Of a DNA stretch of 64,000 nucleotides, positions 32,044 to 41,271 are shown piece by piece; position 1 is the first letter of the stretch; each line of letters opens with the position of its first letter. Below the pieces are notes generated by a model. That model was not told the DNA's origin. It saw only the letters and a list, made by a program, of their open reading frames with translations, and did not search any database. Source of the DNA: Streptomyces sp. MST-110588 (GTDB taxonomy: Bacteria > Actinomycetota > Actinomycetes > Streptomycetales > Streptomycetaceae). The stretch lies in assembly GCF_022695595.1 (NCBI RefSeq), contig NZ_CP074380.1, forward strand, positions 5,710,001-5,774,000, written 5' to 3'. Both the position numbers and the translations under genes were made by a program.

Positions 32044-32474
32044 TGGCCGTATCGGGACGAGTGCTCAGTCTTGCCGTTCAGGCGATGCTCGGTACTGCGA
32101 CCGGCCGATCCTGCGGGTACGGCACGGCGCCAACCGCCAGCAGCTTGCCGACCGGCGCCGCGACGCCGTACAGCGTACTCTATCCGGTCGGCTCCACCAG
32201 CGACGGACCACCCTTCGGCGATGCGAGCGCAGATGCGCGGATCGTCTACCAGATCACGTCAGTTGCCAGCACGACCGAGCAGGCTGAGTGGATGGCAGAC
32301 AAGGTCCGGGCAGGGATGCTGGCCCGCACCACACTCGGCTACACCTACCCGATCAACGCTACCGGCTACGTGGTCATGTCCCGTGAGCTGGACAAAGAAG
32401 AAGGCGTGACTGTGGCCAGCGGCGTATACAGTTACGTTCAGCGGTTCGCGATCGAGGTCACCAGCCTCGGCTAA
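32043..32474 (+). CDS. Tail terminator / tail completion protein
   Basis: 143 residues. QITSVASTTEQAEWMADKVR followed by a strand-rich end (YVVMSRELDKEEGVTVASG, SYVQRFAIEVTSLG) fits the gpU-like fold of tail terminators, which cap the tail tube and set its end. Placed between the gp10-like gene and the tube gene, as expected. Confidence 0.65.
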   Translation: MAVSGRVLSLAVQAMLGTATGRSCGYGTAPTASSLPTGAATPYSVLYPVGSTSDGPPFGDASADARIVYQITSVASTTEQAEWMADKVRAGMLARTTLGYTYPINATGYVVMSRELDKEEGVTVASGVYSYVQRFAIEVTSLG

Positions 32475-32611
32475 CTGCCGCACCTCACCTCACCGCGGAG
32501 GCCTATCGCGGACGCCCGACCACTCGGTACGGGCCGACTCCCAGCTTGATCCGTTGGGGACGTGCCTGCCGTATTCCCGGGCCGTCAGCGTCCCCGGAGA
32601 GTGAGAGTCGC

Positions 32612-33106
32612 GTGGCAACCACGCAGCAGCGTTTCATGCGCCGAGGCACCACCCTCTTCTACTTCCTGCAGAAGATCACCTCCGACGGCAACATCCCCAC
32701 TCGCGCCGAACTCGGTCCCAGCAACGCCACCAACCTGTCGGACACCATCTCCGACGTCGAAGGCTGGTCGCTGGAGAACACCCCGATCGACACCCCGGAC
32801 ATGGGGTCGACGTTCGCCACTACGATTCCGGGCGAGGACAAGGCGGACAACAGCTCGCTGACGTTTTACGAGGACAAGGTCAGCGACGAGATCGAGACCC
32901 TACTGTCCAAGGGCGTCATCGGCTTCATCGTTATCCTGCGCAAGGGCGACGTACCTCAGTCGAAGTCGATGGACGTCTTCCCCGTCCGCGTCGGCAGCCG
33001 CAGCCCCTCGTACAGCACCGCGAGCGAGCCCGCCAAGTTCAAGGTCACGTTCGGCATCACCGACGAACCGGCCCTCGACGCCGCCGTGCCGGCGAAGACC
33101 GTCTGA
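32612..33106 (+). CDS. Major tail (tube) protein
   Basis: 164 residues from GTG 32612; upstream ATG/GTG codons have no ribosome site. Beta-rich with SLTFYEDKVSDEIETLLSKG and IGFIVILRKGDVPQSKSMDV, FPVRVGSRSPSY and KFKVTFGI, the pattern of siphovirus tail tube proteins. Hexamers stack along the tape measure to form the tail. Confidence 0.8.
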   Translation: MATTQQRFMRRGTTLFYFLQKITSDGNIPTRAELGPSNATNLSDTISDVEGWSLENTPIDTPDMGSTFATTIPGEDKADNSSLTFYEDKVSDEIETLLSKGVIGFIVILRKGDVPQSKSMDVFPVRVGSRSPSYSTASEPAKFKVTFGITDEPALDAAVPAKTV

Positions 33107-33120
33107 GCCGTGGCTGCCGC

Positions 33121-33732
33121 ATGACCACCACAGCGATATCCGAACCCCCGGCCGCCGCCGTCGCCCGTGACGCCCACTGGTCGGCGAAGATGGCGCGACT
33201 CAAGGCCCGCCAGCTCCCCGAGCGCAGTCTGCGGCTGTGTGACGACGACGAAGCGAAGAAGAACGCCACCGATGCCGCCCTGGAGCTCGCCAAGGCGCGC
33301 ACAGTCGCCCGCGGCCAGTCCATCGAGCAGGGCGTCTCGGAAGCCGACCGCGAGGAATGGACAGTCAGCCAGCCGGAAGTCGTCGCCGCGCAACTGCGAC
33401 TGGACGCCGCCGAACAGGTCCTGGAGGACGCGACGATCGTCCTGACCTTCCGAGCCCTTCCGCGTCCGGCCTGGGAACAGCTCCTGCGCGATCATCCGCC
33501 GACAGAGGCCCAGGCCGATCAGGGCATGGAGTACAACGTCGAGACCTATCCGGCAGCTCTCATCGCCGCATGCCACATCGAGCGGGACGAGTCCGGTGGC
33601 GAAGTTCCCGGGATGAGCGAGCAGGAAGCGCAGGAACTTCTTGACGCGTGGCCTGACTCCGAGGCCAAGGCCCTGTTCACCTGTGCGCTGCTGGTCAACC
33701 AGACGCTGAGGGCGGATCTGGGAAAAGGCTGA
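33121..33732 (+). CDS. Tail assembly chaperone (gpG-like)
   Basis: 203 residues, helical and acidic, ending ADLGKG at TGA 33730-33732. It lies between tube and tape measure genes and ends in a slippery sequence, as gpG-type chaperones do. It coats the tape measure during tail assembly. A fraction of ribosomes should shift at 33720-33726 to make the longer GT form. Confidence 0.85.
   Translation: MTTTAISEPPAAAVARDAHWSAKMARLKARQLPERSLRLCDDDEAKKNATDAALELAKARTVARGQSIEQGVSEADREEWTVSQPEVVAAQLRLDAAEQVLEDATIVLTFRALPRPAWEQLLRDHPPTEAQADQGMEYNVETYPAALIAACHIERDESGGEVPGMSEQEAQELLDAWPDSEAKALFTCALLVNQTLRADLGKG
33720..33726 (+). other. Programmed -1 frameshift site GGGAAAA
   Basis: The heptamer reads G GGA AAA in the zero frame, matching X XXY YYZ. 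The -1 frame continues AGG CTG ACC and is open through ATG 33759 to the stop at 34062-34064. Lambda uses the related GGGAAAG at the same place. Confidence 0.85.
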
Positions 33733-34064
33733 CCTCCGACCCGGGCTTCCGAGCGGAGATGGAGGTCTGTGCCTCGTACGGCATCCCTCATTCGCAGTTC
33801 ACCGGCGCGGGAGACGGGCGGTGGTCGGCGCTCGACCGTGCGAAGGCCATCGCGTACCTCAGCCTCTCGCGAACGGTGTGCGAGTCGTGCGGAACCAGGC
33901 CGGAGGAGTGGGACGAGCAGGCGGGTGGCGACCGCTTCGCGTACGTCACAGAGACACACCGGTGTGTCGGCTGCGAGCTGATCGCCATGGAGCAGGAACA
34001 GGTCCCGGAGGGTCCGGAGGGGCGTGGGGTGAAGGTGGGGCTTCGGCCCAGAAAGAAGGCTTAG
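33726..34064 (+). CDS. Tail assembly chaperone extension (gpT part of GT fusion)
   Basis: 112 codons in the -1 frame after the slippery site. Contains CESCGTRPEEW and ETHRCVGCELIAMEQ, two CxxC-type pairs that may bind zinc, and MEVCASYGIPHSQF typical of the T part, which in related phages senses tube and tape measure. Internal ATG 33759 has GCGGAG before it, so some separate translation cannot be excluded. Confidence 0.75.
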   Translation, partial: RLTSDPGFRAEMEVCASYGIPHSQFTGAGDGRWSALDRAKAIAYLSLSRTVCESCGTRPEEWDEQAGGDRFAYVTETHRCVGCELIAMEQEQVPEGPEGRGVKVGLRPRKKA

Positions 34065-34067
34065 CCA

Positions 34068-37000
34068 GTGGCTGGGGCCTACACCCTCTACGTCCAGGTC
34101 CAGGCCGGCGTGACTGGCCTGGTGGGAGGTCTGCGAACAGCGGCGGGCCAGGTAACCGCGTTCGGCGGCCAGGTCCGCCGCCTCGACGGCGACCTCAACG
34201 CGCTCGCGGCGCGATCGGATCGGACCCGTCGGGCGATGGCCACCGGGTTCACTGTTCTGGGCGTCGCGATCGGCGGCGCGTTCGTCATGGGCGTGCGCAG
34301 CGCCATTGAGCTTGAGAAGCGCATGGCGAACGTCATGACAATCTCGAAGAAGATCAACAGCACCAACATCAGCCACTTTACGGACCAGATCGTCGAGCTG
34401 AGCACCCAGCTCCCGCAGTCCGCCGACCAGCTCGCCGAGGGCCTGTACCAGGTCGTCTCGACCGGCTTCGACGGCGCCGATGCGATGACGATCCTCCGGG
34501 TGGCTGCCCGCGGCGCCGCCGCTGGCCTTACGACGACCGAGACGTCCGCCCGAGCCCTGCTCGGCGTCCTCAAGGCATACGGGATGGACGCCTCACAGGC
34601 CAGCGACGTCATGGACGTCATGTTCCAGACCGTCAACTACGGCGTTGTGTCGTTCACCGAGCTGGCACAGCAGCTCGGCGACGTCGTTCCGATGGCCGCC
34701 GCGGCGGGTGTGAAGTTCGAGGACATCAGCTCGGCGCTTGCAGCGGTCACGCTCTCGGGCATCCCGGCAGCCGAGGGCGTCACTGCGCTCAACATGCTGC
34801 TGACGCGCATGATGAAGCCCACCCAAGAGCTGTCGAACATGATCAGAGGCTTCGGGTACGAGTCGGCCGCCGCCGCCCTCCAGCAGGACGGCCTGTACGT
34901 TGTCATGCAGAAAGTCCGCAACGCCACCGGCGGCAGCGCGGACCAGTTGGTTCCCCTCCTGCGCGACATCCGAGCGGTCCGTGCCGCTCTGGCACTCTCG
35001 GCCGCCGACGGCGAGAACTACGCCGCGACCTACCAGGGCATCAGCCAGGAGGTCGAGCGCGCCGGCGCGACGCAGAAGGCGTACGCGATCCAGATGGACA
35101 CCACTGCGGGCCAGTGGAGTCTGTTTCAGAACCAAGCCCAGGCCCTTGGCATCGACATGGCGCGCGTTCTGCTGCCCGCCCTGCAAGGTGTCGGGGAGTA
35201 CCTGAATGTCCTGGCCGGGGCCATCAACGACCTACCGGGTCCAGTGAAGTCGATCACGGGCGCTGTGCTGGCGCTCTCGGCTGCGGCGCTGCTCGCCAAG
35301 GCTGCCTTCCTGCGGTTCGGCGCCCAGCTCACCGTGTTCCGGACCAACCTCGCGGCGGCACGAGCCGGGGGATCCGCCCTCCCTGCGGTTCTCAGCGGAG
35401 CGGGCATCGCCGTGGCCGGGTTGACGGCCCTGATGGCGATCGGCATCGGGGTGTACGCCGCCTACTCGGCCAGCAAACAGAAGGCGAAGGCCGCGACCGA
35501 GGAACTGGCCGACGCCCTGCGCAAGGAAAGGGAGGAGGGAGAGCAAGGGGCTGGACTGCGGACCCTGACGGAACAGCTCACGAACAGCGACGACGTCAAG
35601 AAGCTGAAGGACGCAGGGATCGACGTGGCGACCGCCATCGACGCGATCACGTCAGGCGGCGCGAAGCTCAAGAAGCTCAAGGACAAGCTGCATTTGCAGA
35701 AGGCGTCGACCTGGAAGATCGGCTCGTATGCGCCCGAGCCGGAGTGGGACGCTGCCAAGGAGGTCCTGGACAAGCAGCACAAGATCTGGAGCAACGCGGT
35801 CAAGCAGGAGAGCCAGCTTGCCGCGAGCATGGCGATCGTCAACAACAAGATCAAGAACAACCGGCGCGAGATGCGCGGCGCTTGGGATCTCACGCAGTCC
35901 CTGCCGACGGACAAGAACGGGAAGCCGCAGTTCACCGAGCAAATGGAGGCGATGGCCAAGTCTCTCGGCTCGATCGTCGACCCGGCGAGGGCGTGGAAGG
36001 CCGCGCAGGACAAGGTGGCCGAGGCCAACCGGAAAGCGGGCCGGTCGGCCGACGCGTCGAAGGCATCCCTATCGGACTACGTCGCGGAGCTGCGCAAGCA
36101 GCTCAAGGCACAGCGCGAGTTCCAGAAGAACCTGGGCGATCTGGCCGCCGCCGGTCGCCTCGGTCTGGCGGACCATTTCTCCGACCTCGGCCCTGACTCC
36201 GCGCCCATCCTCGACGAGCTGGTCAAGCAGCTCAAGAAGGGCAAGGGCAAGGTCGCCGACGAGCTGGAATCGATCATCCGGGAGTCGTCCGCCCGCTCGA
36301 CTCCCGCTTTCCGCGCCGGCCTGGGGCAGTTACCCGCGATTTCAGCGAAGTACGGCAAGAAGGTAGCCGAAGCCTGGGCGGACGCGGCAGCCACCAATGA
36401 CCCCAAAAAGCTCGCCCGCGTCATGCGGGACATGACCGTGGCCGACATGGAGACGGCGGCGAAGAAGCTGCCCAAGGCCGCAGCCGCGCAGCTCGAACAG
36501 GGCATGGGGCTCCTGGCGGACGTATCTGCCAGGTTCGGCAAGGAGGCGTCCACTTCGCTGGCGCAGTCCTTCCTCAAGGGGGACATCGGGGAAATCCGCT
36601 CGCAGCTCAACGCCCTGTACGGCGCGGACCTGCCGATCAAGGCGCCCGACCTGACGGGGGTCGTGGGCGCGTTCAAGGCGGCTGGGGTTCAGTCGAATTC
36701 CGAGTGGTCCGGGATGCTCAGCCTCATCGTTGCCGTGGCCCAGCAGAAGGGCACGGCAGCGGCATCGGCCCTGACCACCGCACTCCTGTCCGGTGACATG
36801 GCAGCGGTGCAGGCCCAGCTCGACTTCATCGGTGCGTCTGTGGGGCGTATCCCCGGAACGAAGACGATCACCGTGACCGTGACCAAGCCCGCCGCGGTGA
36901 CCATTCCGTTCTACGCCAAGTTCCAGCCCAGCTCTTGGGACAAGGACGGCAATGGCGTCCCCGACGGGATCCAGGCGCCAAAAAAACAGGCGAACGGCGG

Positions 37001-38339
37001 CCTGATCGACTTCTACGCCGATGGCGGCGTGCGCTCCCGCCGCGAGGAGCACACGGCCCAGATCGCACCCGCCGGCGCATGGCGGGTTTGGGCCGAGCCA
37101 GAGACACAGGGTGAGGCGTACATCCCGCTGGCTGGAGCCAAGCGGGCCAGGTCCAAGCGGATCTTGGAAGAGGTCGCCCGCCGCTTCGGCGGGGAGGTCA
37201 GTTACCACGCCGACGGGGGCCTGTCGGGCTTCACCTACCGGCCGCAGACGCTGTACTCCCTCTCCGGAATTGCCAGCGATTCACAGGATAAAAAGGGGCA
37301 CTTCAGCCTCGCCCTGTTCTTGAAGAAGCTGCACTCCTCGGTAGCGACGGCCAATCGATGGCGACGCGACCTCAACACAGTGGCTCGCCGCGCTGGCCAG
37401 GACGTGGCCGACGCTCTGGCGGAGATGGGCGAGGAGGGCGTCTCGCTCACCCACAAGATGGCGACCGGCAGCTCACGCGACGTGCGGTCGATGGCAAAGG
37501 ACCTGCGGGAACTGGCCAAAGCGTCCAAGGCGAGCCTCGGCGAGTACACCGGGCGGCTCCGCCAAGCGGTGAAGGACCAGACCGGCTTCGAGCAGGCCTT
37601 GGCAAAGCTCGCCGCCAGCGGTTTCGGCGACCTCGCCAAGCGCCTGGCCGAGCAGGGGGACCAGGACGCGGCCGACCTCGCCGCTCAGGCCGTGAAGGAC
37701 AAGAAGAAGGCGAAGGCGGCGAACGACGCCGCACGCAGCGCCGGCAAAACCGTCCCCAGCGATGATCTGCCGGACCTCGTCGCGATCATCGGCGCGGTCA
37801 AGAGCAAGACGACCGGCCTGCATGCGGTGGCCGACGCGACAGGGCTCGACGAAGACCACATCATCAAGATCGCCAACTTGGGCCTCTCCCGACTCAAAAG
37901 CGCGCTGGGGGCGAAGGGCGCCAAGTTCTTCTCCGACCTGAGCCGCGCGAACAAGGGCTTGTCGTACGCGAACGGTGGCATCCTCACGCCCGGTCTCTAC
38001 GCAACCTCTGACGGCCTGATCAAGTTCGCCGAACCGGAGACACAGGGTGAGGCGTTCATCCCGCTCGGCGCTGCCAAGCGCAGCAGCGCCCTGTCCGTCC
38101 TCAACGACGTCGCCACGCGCTTCGGAATGCGCCTGGCCAGCGGAGCCGCCCCACCTTCCCTGCGGCTCGTCGACGCCCGGCCGCCGACCGCCATCAAGGT
38201 CACTGTCGTCCAGCAACAGCCGAAGGCCCTCGTGGAGAACATGCCGATCACCGTCCAAGGCCGCGACAGCTCGCCGCAGGAGCTGTCCAGGGAGATCATG
38301 CGCCGCCTGCGGAACGCCCAGCGTGGAGGGCGGATCTGA
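34068..38339 (+). CDS. Tail tape measure protein
   Basis: 1423 residues from GTG 34068. The TP901-type core spans about 50-420 (IELEKRMANVMTISKKI, AEGLYQVVSTGFDGADAM, GVLKAYGMDASQASDVMD). Hydrophobic segments near 390-470 may form the membrane-active part; the rest is coiled coil and charged repeats. Two cassettes recur: a helical block near 660-760 and again near 1135-1215, and a Gly-rich block with AEPETQGEAYIPLAGAKR near 1005 and AEPETQGEAFIPLGAAKR near 1322. Length predicts a tail of about 200 nm by the usual 0.15 nm per residue. Stop overlaps the next ATG. Confidence 0.95.
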   Translation: MAGAYTLYVQVQAGVTGLVGGLRTAAGQVTAFGGQVRRLDGDLNALAARSDRTRRAMATGFTVLGVAIGGAFVMGVRSAIELEKRMANVMTISKKINSTNISHFTDQIVELSTQLPQSADQLAEGLYQVVSTGFDGADAMTILRVAARGAAAGLTTTETSARALLGVLKAYGMDASQASDVMDVMFQTVNYGVVSFTELAQQLGDVVPMAAAAGVKFEDISSALAAVTLSGIPAAEGVTALNMLLTRMMKPTQELSNMIRGFGYESAAAALQQDGLYVVMQKVRNATGGSADQLVPLLRDIRAVRAALALSAADGENYAATYQGISQEVERAGATQKAYAIQMDTTAGQWSLFQNQAQALGIDMARVLLPALQGVGEYLNVLAGAINDLPGPVKSITGAVLALSAAALLAKAAFLRFGAQLTVFRTNLAAARAGGSALPAVLSGAGIAVAGLTALMAIGIGVYAAYSASKQKAKAATEELADALRKEREEGEQGAGLRTLTEQLTNSDDVKKLKDAGIDVATAIDAITSGGAKLKKLKDKLHLQKASTWKIGSYAPEPEWDAAKEVLDKQHKIWSNAVKQESQLAASMAIVNNKIKNNRREMRGAWDLTQSLPTDKNGKPQFTEQMEAMAKSLGSIVDPARAWKAAQDKVAEANRKAGRSADASKASLSDYVAELRKQLKAQREFQKNLGDLAAAGRLGLADHFSDLGPDSAPILDELVKQLKKGKGKVADELESIIRESSARSTPAFRAGLGQLPAISAKYGKKVAEAWADAAATNDPKKLARVMRDMTVADMETAAKKLPKAAAAQLEQGMGLLADVSARFGKEASTSLAQSFLKGDIGEIRSQLNALYGADLPIKAPDLTGVVGAFKAAGVQSNSEWSGMLSLIVAVAQQKGTAAASALTTALLSGDMAAVQAQLDFIGASVGRIPGTKTITVTVTKPAAVTIPFYAKFQPSSWDKDGNGVPDGIQAPKKQANGGLIDFYADGGVRSRREEHTAQIAPAGAWRVWAEPETQGEAYIPLAGAKRARSKRILEEVARRFGGEVSYHADGGLSGFTYRPQTLYSLSGIASDSQDKKGHFSLALFLKKLHSSVATANRWRRDLNTVARRAGQDVADALAEMGEEGVSLTHKMATGSSRDVRSMAKDLRELAKASKASLGEYTGRLRQAVKDQTGFEQALAKLAASGFGDLAKRLAEQGDQDAADLAAQAVKDKKKAKAANDAARSAGKTVPSDDLPDLVAIIGAVKSKTTGLHAVADATGLDEDHIIKIANLGLSRLKSALGAKGAKFFSDLSRANKGLSYANGGILTPGLYATSDGLIKFAEPETQGEAFIPLGAAKRSSALSVLNDVATRFGMRLASGAAPPSLRLVDARPPTAIKVTVVQQQPKALVENMPITVQGRDSSPQELSREIMRRLRNAQRGGRI

Positions 38340-39235
38340 TGCTCCCCCTCAGCGAATGGCAGATCGACTTCGGCGGCGTCCTCATCGGCCACAAGACGGT
38401 CGTGTCCATCTCCGACGTCGAAGGACTCGGGGCTGCCGAGCTGCGCACGCAGGACGTCCTGAACCCTGTCGACGACGGCGCGTTTCCCGGAGTCGATCTC
38501 TACGCGCCGCGCACGGTGCGGATCGAAGCGGGAATCCGGACCGCGGGCGATCCGGCCGCCGCCCTGGACAAGCTCGCCGAGATAGAGGCTGTCGCTGCGA
38601 ACCCATCGATCCGTCGCACCGCCGGCGCGCTCGCACAACTACGACTGCGCTGGCCTGGACGTGGCACGAAGGTCCTCTTCGGCCGCATTCGACGCGCCGA
38701 AGCGGTTTCCACCTCCCAGGCCATCCACGGCTGGATACCCCTGGACCTGGAGTTCACCGCCCTCGACCCGCGCCTGCACGACGACGAGGTGTCCAGCGTC
38801 ACGCTGCCTCTGGACATCTCCAACACCACCGAAGGTTTCACGGCCCCGATCGTCGCCCCCATCACCACCGGCATCGCCACCCCGGAGACCAGACCGGGCT
38901 GGGTGATCAACGACGGCACCACCGGTGCGTGGCCGACCATCCGGATCTCCGGACCGGTCACCAACCCGCGCATCCTGCACGTCGACTCCGGGCGGGTCCT
39001 GAACCTCGACGTCACTCTCGGGGTCGGCGAGCGCATCGACATCGAGACCCGGCCCGGCACGCGGTGGGTCCTGCGCAACGGCAGCGGCAACGCCGCCTCG
39101 GCCCTATCGGGCGCATCGCGCCTGGACCTCTTCCAGATCCCGCCGGGTCGCAGTGAGATCCGCTGGACGGCCACCGACTACACCAACACCACCCGCCTGA
39201 CCGTCTCGTGGCGGTCGGCGTGGACTGCCCTGTAA
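38339..39235 (+). CDS. Distal tail protein (Dit-like)
   Basis: 298 residues. N-terminal belt domain (SEWQIDFGGVLIGHKTVVSI, FPGVDLYAPRTVRIEAGI) and a C-terminal galectin-like half (PGWVINDGTTGAWPTIRISG, RVLNLDVTLGVGERIDIETR), the layout of siphovirus distal tail proteins that form a ring at the tail tip. It directly follows the tape measure gene. Confidence 0.8.
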   Translation: MLPLSEWQIDFGGVLIGHKTVVSISDVEGLGAAELRTQDVLNPVDDGAFPGVDLYAPRTVRIEAGIRTAGDPAAALDKLAEIEAVAANPSIRRTAGALAQLRLRWPGRGTKVLFGRIRRAEAVSTSQAIHGWIPLDLEFTALDPRLHDDEVSSVTLPLDISNTTEGFTAPIVAPITTGIATPETRPGWVINDGTTGAWPTIRISGPVTNPRILHVDSGRVLNLDVTLGVGERIDIETRPGTRWVLRNGSGNAASALSGASRLDLFQIPPGRSEIRWTATDYTNTTRLTVSWRSAWTAL

Positions 39236-39251
39236 GAAGGAGGACCCTGCT

Positions 39252-40181
39252 GTGACGCTCGTCCAGCCGCCCATGCTCACTCACGGCGGCACACACCCCG
39301 CCCGCGCCTTCCGGATGATGGTCAGAGACCTCGCCCGCGGTAGCCAGGGCGTGACCGAGGCCAACGACCTCAAGGTCCGGCAGCTCTCCACGCCGGGCTC
39401 CGGCGTACGAGTCGGAGACGGTTCCTCCGTCATACGCGGTGCTTCGTGGGGGCAGGGGTCGTACACGCAGTACAACGTTGGCGACGCCATCGTGCCGGTA
39501 GCGCCGACCGGGGCCTCCGGCCGTTCCGACCTGCTGATCCAGCGCATCGAGGACCCCGAGTACGAGGGAAACCGCGACCCGGCCAAGGACGACATCGGCT
39601 ACTTCCAGGTGATCCCCAACGTGTCGGCGACCGCCACGGCGGTGCCAGCGGGGATGACGGCCATTCCCCTGGCCCGCCTCGACATCCCGTCCAACACCGC
39701 AACCATCACGGACGCGATGATCAAGGACCTGCGGAAGATCGCCAACCCGCGTCGGGAACGCCGCCTCTACACGGCGTTTCCGGGCAGCTTGTCGACCCTC
39801 GTCTACCAGGACAACAAGTGGCACACATGGCCCGCTGCTGCGCGCTGGACCGTCCCCGTGCCCGCCTGGGCGGTCAACCTAAAGGCGGTCACGACCTTCG
39901 CGGGCCTGCGTATGTCCGACGCGGATGTCTTCGCTTCGATGCAGCAGGTCATCGGCACCGTGCAGGGCCAGAACACGGTCATCGACGACGACCAGGGCAA
40001 AAACACCCGACGATCCACCATCGTCCTGGCCGACAACATCGGCATCACGCCGGCCATGCGCGGCACCAACCAGACGCTGTACGTGCAGACCTACATGTCC
40101 AAGAGAGAGACCGGCAATCTCGGCGTGGACGGATCCACCTGCATTGTCTGTGACGTGGAGTTCAACGAGGGCGTCATCTGA
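39252..40181 (+). CDS. Minor tail / tail-tip protein
   Basis: 309 residues from GTG 39252. It opens LVQPPMLTHGGTHPARAFRM and is beta-rich throughout (GDGSSVIRGASWGQGSYTQY; NQTLYVQTYMSKRETGN), similar in build to baseplate-periphery or upper-fibre proteins. It lies between the Dit-like and the hub-like gene. Exact role not known. Confidence 0.65.
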   Translation: MTLVQPPMLTHGGTHPARAFRMMVRDLARGSQGVTEANDLKVRQLSTPGSGVRVGDGSSVIRGASWGQGSYTQYNVGDAIVPVAPTGASGRSDLLIQRIEDPEYEGNRDPAKDDIGYFQVIPNVSATATAVPAGMTAIPLARLDIPSNTATITDAMIKDLRKIANPRRERRLYTAFPGSLSTLVYQDNKWHTWPAAARWTVPVPAWAVNLKAVTTFAGLRMSDADVFASMQQVIGTVQGQNTVIDDDQGKNTRRSTIVLADNIGITPAMRGTNQTLYVQTYMSKRETGNLGVDGSTCIVCDVEFNEGVI

Positions 40182-40183
40182 CG

Positions 40184-41269
40184 ATGGCGTACCGCTACCT
40201 GACCACGCACGCCCTCACCGGCGACACGCTGGCCTGGGACCTTCCGCTGACCGAGGTCGAGTTCGGCTCGGAACTGTGCGGGCCGGGCAACTTCACCGGC
40301 GTCATCGAGCCGAGGTTGGCCAATCTCACCCCTGCCCAGGTCGACCCGGGCACGACCCTGATCTTCGCCGAACGCGACCGCACCCTTCTGTGGGGCGGCA
40401 TCATCTGGCGCGCGGAGCCAGAGGGCCAGAAGCTGCGGATCGAGGCCAGCGGATTCGGCTCGTATCTCACCAAGCGCATCGACCTTCACGGCAACTTGGA
40501 CGGGCGTGGACCGTGGGTGAACGCTGACCCTTGCCGCGTAATCCGGGACGCTTGGGCGTACTGCCAAGCCCAGCCGGATGGGAACCTCCGCGTCGCGGTC
40601 GACGGGACGACGTCCAACGCCAAGGTCGGCACGCCTGCCGAGCCCTATTCCACGCCCTGGTGGGAGGCGCCGACGCTCAGCAAGGTCGTGGACGACATGG
40701 TGGCCGTAGCTGGCGGACCGGAGTGGACCGAGACCGTCGCCTGGTCGGGTGACACGCCGACGCAGCGCATCCGGATCGGGTGGCCCCGCCTGGGCACGCG
40801 TCGGCAGGACATCAGCTTCACTTCGGGCATCAACGTCACCTCGACGGTCCCCGTGGAATACGACGCCGACAGCTACGCCCAGGTCGTCATCGGCCTTGGC
40901 GCAGGCGAAGGCCGCTCTCGGCGCCGCGTCGTGGACGCAGCCCGGAACGGACGCCTGCGCCTGGAGCAGGTCCTCGAAGTTCCTACCGAGAAGGCCAACG
41001 ATCGGCTCGCCGCCCGCACCCGCACCGAGCGCGTGAACCGGTCGGTCATCGGCGAAGTCACCGGCATAGTGCTCCGTGACCATCCGGCGGCCCGCATCGG
41101 AGCCTTCCAGATCGGCGACGACGTCCGTGTACGCCTGAATGACGAGTGGACCCAGTACGACGGCTGGTCACGCATCACTGGCTGGACTCTCAAGCCACCG
41201 GCCGGCGACGAGCCGGAGCAGGTCACCGTCCAACTGGCGCGGGCGGACCGCTACACCTACGGAGCCTGA
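40184..41269 (+). CDS. Tail-tip hub protein (Gp37-like / tail protein)
   Basis: 361 residues. The N-terminal part (LPLTEVEFGSELCGPGNFTG, TTLIFAERDRTLLWGGIIWR, AEPEGQKLRIEASGFGSYL) matches the siphovirus tail-associated proteins of the Gp37 type found in actinophages. The C-terminal half ends with strand-rich repeats (IGDDVRVRLNDEWTQYDGWS). Probably forms the hub below the Dit-like ring. Confidence 0.7.
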   Translation: MAYRYLTTHALTGDTLAWDLPLTEVEFGSELCGPGNFTGVIEPRLANLTPAQVDPGTTLIFAERDRTLLWGGIIWRAEPEGQKLRIEASGFGSYLTKRIDLHGNLDGRGPWVNADPCRVIRDAWAYCQAQPDGNLRVAVDGTTSNAKVGTPAEPYSTPWWEAPTLSKVVDDMVAVAGGPEWTETVAWSGDTPTQRIRIGWPRLGTRRQDISFTSGINVTSTVPVEYDADSYAQVVIGLGAGEGRSRRRVVDAARNGRLRLEQVLEVPTEKANDRLAARTRTERVNRSVIGEVTGIVLRDHPAARIGAFQIGDDVRVRLNDEWTQYDGWSRITGWTLKPPAGDEPEQVTVQLARADRYTYGA

Positions 41270-41271
41270 GC

